Below are positions 38,001 to 44,000 of a DNA stretch of 45,981 nt, piece after piece. How positions within the stretch are numbered: the stretch's first letter is position 1; every line of letters starts with the position of its first letter. Both the position numbers and the translations under genes were made by a program. The notes under the pieces are model-generated. The model saw only the letters and a list, made by a program, of their open reading frames with translations. It had not been told where the DNA came from and searched no databases. Source of the DNA: a virus; IMG/VR virus record IMGVR_UViG_3300008113_000330, positions 1-45,981 of that record, one strand, 5' to 3'.

Positions 38001-41000
38001 AATCATTGCTATTCTTACAGTTGGACATAATTCATTCTTCATGTGGCAACCAGGCATAACACCAGGTAAATGGGAACCGGCCGCAGAAGGCCCGGGCTTG
38101 CTACCAGGGTCTGGCGGCGCAGATGTTGCATGGGGTTTCGGCAGAGGGTATTATTCCGAAAACGATAATCATGTGCCTGACTCTCTGGTATTTGGAGATG
38201 GCGCAACCTTCAATTCTATAGAAGATACAAATCCGTATCCAGGATCTAGTGGAAAAGGATGGAGCACTCGACAAGCACGATTTAAATACGGTAAAGAATT
38301 TAGTGTGTACCCAATACAATCGCCTGATTCAGGATATGATCTTTTTGCAGATGCAATACACGACCCAACAGATACAACTTTAACAAATCTTCGTCCAGAC
38401 GAAATATTTGTTGCTTGCTTCTGGACCGAGCCGCATACTTATGTAAATCAGATGATTGGTTTTGATTACAACAATACTGATAATGACGGGAATCCAACAC
38501 CTGTATACAAAGATTACGACGGCACTATTGCTCGAGTAAAATATATTCGTCTAACTGAAATCCCAGCTGACGCAATGCTAAGACGACCAATTGCTGACAC
38601 TGGCTGGGGTGGAAAAAGATGGCGGAATGTTATATCAGACAGTGTGTTACTGCCTGGCGAAACTGTACCAGAAGGTTATGCGGGACCAGAAGGTTACGGT
38701 GCATTTGCTCCAGAACCAACTTTAGGTGGCGGATCAACCGGTGATGATGATGAACGACCTAGATATGATGAAGTACGTACAGGAGTAGCACCTCGTGCTG
38801 CTACGCAACGCATCAACCAGATAGGATTGGGTGCAGGGTTCGGAAGAGGCACACCTACCCCCTACAGCGCAGTTACTCTAGTTGATGAGCGTAATTTAAC
38901 ACCCCCTGCACCAGTGTTAACTGGTGGTGTGTTAGCAGATCTACCGAGTGCTTGCGATGCGCGATCGCCAAATCCAGTGCCGCCCCGTAACGAATTAATG
39001 GGTCCATGCACTGTGAGACCTACTGTTCCCAAAACAAGTCTCCTAACTGAAAAAACAGATGCGGTCGGGGTCGATGAAACACATGTTATTAATATTCAAG
39101 GTAAACATCCTTTCTTATTAATCTTTGACTTCTCTTATGAAAGCGGCGGAACCAAATCTGTCAATGGTATTACAATTGAGCAGTCAGACACACCTGACTT
39201 TAAGACTGTAACACGATATGTTATCGACACACAAGCAGATCCTTCGACTTTAGCTGAAACTAACGGCAGTCAGATTGGTCGCTACGGGTTTGATACTATT
39301 CCGGGATTAAACACTATCATTTACAAGCCAGCTGAAAATGCGTTAGGTGTATTGACTCAGCGAGTGATCGAAAATCCGTTGAACAAGTTTGCTAGCGATA
39401 GAACTATTGCTGCAACAGCAAAGCACGCCACATCTAATAAAGTTTTGGGTGTTAGTGGTTTTGGTTTCCTAAACAGAACAATAGATTGTACACAAGGACA
39501 ATATGTACGAATTACTGTGTCTAAGGGTAGTGCTAATAAAACAGGCAAATATGCACTGTTCGTTAGATACTTTGCTGATGCACCTAACGAAGTTGACGTC
39601 GCATTAAATGAGGTCAACGTCGACAACTGCATGGAATCACCTTCTAGAGCATACAAAGAAGGCGGTATCATAACTGGTTACACTTATACTAGTAGTAGGA
39701 GTACTTCAGTATTTGCTTCCTTAGCTGGTGCTGCTGCTGGTGCTACTATATTACTTGGCGGCGCCGCGGCGCTAGCAGTTGCAGGCACAGGTTTTGGCTT
39801 AGGTTTCGCAGTGTCAGCAGGTGTGTTGTTTGCGCCAGTTGGCGTTGTTATTGCGGTAGGTGCCGTAATTGGCGGTTTACTTGGCGCTCTCTTTGGTAAA
39901 AAGAAGAAACCCGCCGGCGCAGGCTACTTTGGTTCATGGAAAAAGAAAACCAGTACATTTGGCGCAAACGAAGATAACATTTACTTCCCATATAGTCGCC
40001 CAACACAGAGCATGATCAGCGCCGGGGTTGACGGACAAGCTTATGTAGGCGGCGGCGCCAAACAAGTTCAACAAATTAGACTGGGTGCGCTACAGGGTGG
40101 TACGGTTGCTGAATACTCTACAACTGAATTTAAAGGTTATTTCCTTGCACCTAAATCGGGTACTTATAACTTTGAAATGGAGTCAGATGACGGCTCATGG
40201 CTTTGGGTATCTCCAAAAGATGATTTGTCTGGTGATGAATATTACAAGTCAGACGGCAACCACCCTGAGCTTGGCAATAAAAATTACACATGGCAAAATG
40301 CTATAGTTAAAAACGGCGGTCTCCACGCAAACAGAAAAGCCAACGGCAGCATTTACTTAAAGGGCGGCGGGTTGTATTTCGTCCGCGGCATTTATGGTAA
40401 CGGTGAAAAAGACGGTAACTTTAGCGTCAGCATCAAAGGCCCAGATTACAGTGGTGTATTACAATTTGCAAGCCGCAGTTGTCCCGAAGACGATTGTGGT
40501 AAGTTCCGTGCAGGAGAGTTAACAAACTTAGATCCTGTGATGAGAGCCGTTATGCAACGCCTCTGCCCAGATACAGCAACATTTAATCCTTCATCTACAC
40601 CAGCTGGTGTTGCACCCGGCGGCGGCAGCGTTGCTGGCTACGGTGATATCAACGTTAACAGTGAACTATACACTGGCAGCGGCCGCGATTACGCCGGATG
40701 GAATAACTATCGCGCAAACTTCTCAGGCTACAGTCAACAGGGCCTAACTGGTTACAACTTTATGCCAGCTAGCTTTAAGACTCCTATCAGAAAGCAAGTT
40801 GTTGATCCACAAAAATATGGCTACTCAGAGTCATTGGACAGCGGCAGATATGTTAATGCAACAAGTCAACGTGTAACTGGCGGATTCACTATTCCTCTAG
40901 CTAAAAAACTAACTGTAGTTTCTAGAACTTCTACACCTCTTAGAAGCTATGAGATAGTTGATCAGCCATGGTATAGACCAAATACTAAAACACTAGGTAA

Positions 41001-44000
41001 TTTGAATCAAACACTGCGTAATATCAACTATGCGCCTAAGCGAGTTGGTACATCTGTAACACTAAATGGTGTTCCGGTAAACAACATTACCACTGATGCT
41101 AACTCAGTAGACGCCAACAACGGTGTAACAATTACAACGCTTAATGAAATCCCAGCTACATTTGCAACTAATACTAATGAAGCTGTAGTGGATTTGGGTA
41201 CTACTGCTATGGTACCTGTTGAAGATGGCTTGTTAGACACTGACAATATCACATATACAAGAGTGCCTACTATTAATATTACTCCGTTAACCTACGGACC
41301 AAACGGTGAACTTGTCCCGGCAGGCCCAACAGCAGTAACAAACATTTACAGACCAACTCCGGAAGTCTTAATTGATTCGAGAGATCTTGCCACAGTACCC
41401 GCAGGAACAGAGTTATTTTTTAATGATGCACGAGTGTTATTTGTTGCTGGAACAACACCACGAGACATTGCTACTCAAATCAAATGTAATCAATCAGGTG
41501 TCGACGCACAAGTACAGAAAAATCCAGATGGCATAGAAAGTCTAAAAATTAGATCATGTAGCGATACCGCAATTGCAATTAAAAACGGCTGCGGCGGCGG
41601 AACACTAAAGCGTGTAGGCGACTTCCACGTTGTAAGAGGTTTTGAACAAACAACAACCACTACTAACACTGAAAGCTGTAGTTCGAACGCCACAGTATTA
41701 TCAGCCACAACTGGTTACATGGAAAGCAATGTAGCTGGAGTAGCACCTACAGCAGTTTATACACTGTATGACTGTAGTGGCAATATTACTGGTGTGTTTG
41801 ATAATGGTGAAGATGAAATTACTCCATTTACTGGTGCTGTTCTACCAAGCAAGACTACAAGTACCACAGTAAGTTCAACATATCAAAACGGTGGTAGTGG
41901 CTATCAAATTGGTGATAGACTACGCTTAATTGGTGGTACACCTACTAACAATACCAGAGGCCCTATTGGCAGTATCTGTGTAAACGTAGCTGGTGCAGGC
42001 TACAACAACCCAGCCAACCTAAGAATTAGTTTTGGTGGCGACAACAGCCCAGGCACTGGTGCAGCAGCAGAAGTAACAAGTATCGATGAAACCAACGGTT
42101 CAATCACCGGTGTCAGAATGCTTAACTACGGTATCGGATACGATGTAAAAAATCCTCCATCAGTTACGGTAACTGACATTAGTCCACGTGGACCAGGTGC
42201 GTATCTTACTGTTGACGCAGCTAACTTGCAGGGCTTAACCTACTCCTATAATACTATCATAGAAGTTCAAAATCATTCACAGATTGATAATAGCATAATT
42301 GCATCAGGTTCAACATTCTATCGTGTAGTAGCTAACAGCATTGTACTAGGTGCAGTTACAACAATTAGCGCAGCTAACGTTAGCAATTACACATTCACTG
42401 ATTTATTAAATGATACTGATGCGTTAACTATCAACGTTGCTAATGCGTCACTAATCAGCGGTAAGATCGTTGAAGGTGGTGTAATCACTCTACTGGTAAC
42501 AGGTGACGGAACCGCAGCTGGTAATACTGTGCAGAGTTATTTAAACAATGTAGCATTTACTGTTGATAGTGTTAGCGGTGCAACAATTACAATTAAAGAC
42601 TCGTACTTTACTGCTAACGTTGTGTCAAACATCAGTGTACTAGAATTTAGCTTAAGAGAACCTATTGAAAGTGCTGTTGCAACTGGGGCATTGAGAAAAA
42701 TCGCAGATCAACGTATGCCACTTGTACCAGCAGAATTAAGTGCTAAAGTTGGTGTTGTTGATATAACAAGTAGTATTGCCGATACAACAGACAGTAACCC
42801 GGGTGACTCTTTTGCATTCATTAAAGGATACAAGTCACTAGCAGGACCACTGCGTGTTGCTAAATTTATTGTAACTGGCGTCGACGACAACGGTGCTATT
42901 ACAAGTCTACGTGTTATTGACAGAGGCTTGTACAAAGTATTCCCATCAGATTTGACACAAGGTATTCCACTAGAATATGACTATGACTTGTTAGGTCTAC
43001 CAGCCTTTGCTAACAGTAATAATCTAGGCATAGCAGATCCTTCGGACTCAAATAATACTCCATATGGTCAAAACCATCCTGAGTATGGTGGTACTGGAAA
43101 TAATTCAGTACCACCATTCATAAACGGTAAGCATCCTAATATTATTAAAAAATCCGACGGAACTAGACAATCTATACAATATCCAGAATTTAAATACGAT
43201 GCTGTGTCAAAGACATGGGCACCATATACTGGTTCACCAGGCGCATACGATCCGCAAACTTCTATCGATATTGGCGGCCAACGTCTAGCTAAACAATATG
43301 ATATAGTAATTGATCCGTTGGATCCTGATTTTGGAAATTATGCAACACCATTACGTGTTGCAGGCGGTACTGGTGCTCGTGTATTCTTAACAGCAGACGA
43401 CGTTCCTGATTGCTCAGAAAAAGGCCGTGCTAAAGAAGATCTTGGATTACCTGATCAGGTAGTCGAAATTGATGTACCCAAAACACTTGCTGATGCATTA
43501 AACAACGCACTCGCAGGCGCTGGCTACCTACCTGAAGACATCGCATTTAGACCAATTCCTGCAGGCCCGGGTGTTGGCAAATTGAATCTAGTAACAGGCT
43601 ATCCTAGTGTTAATATTGACACAAACACACCTGGGTTCCCAGAAAAATTAGGAATCGAGATCGGTGACTATAATGTTGGAATGTTGTGTATTGAAGCAGA
43701 ATTTGTAGAGCCAAACTTATCCGACAGCCAGCTGGCTAAGGAATACGAAAATCTATACGAATCAGGACCATTCGGTCTGCTGTCGCAAGAAGACATTGCA
43801 AAATACACTACTACGGAAGCTCTTACTGCTCAAGCCGCCCCGCCAACAATACTATCATTGCTTTGTGTTGATTCAATCAAAACTGACGGTCCGATCATTC
43901 CTGATCCAGAGAGATTTAATCCTGACCTACAGAATACAGGCTTCGGGGCAGATGGCGGCATAACATATGTAAAAGAGTACTATAAGTACGACATTAGAAA

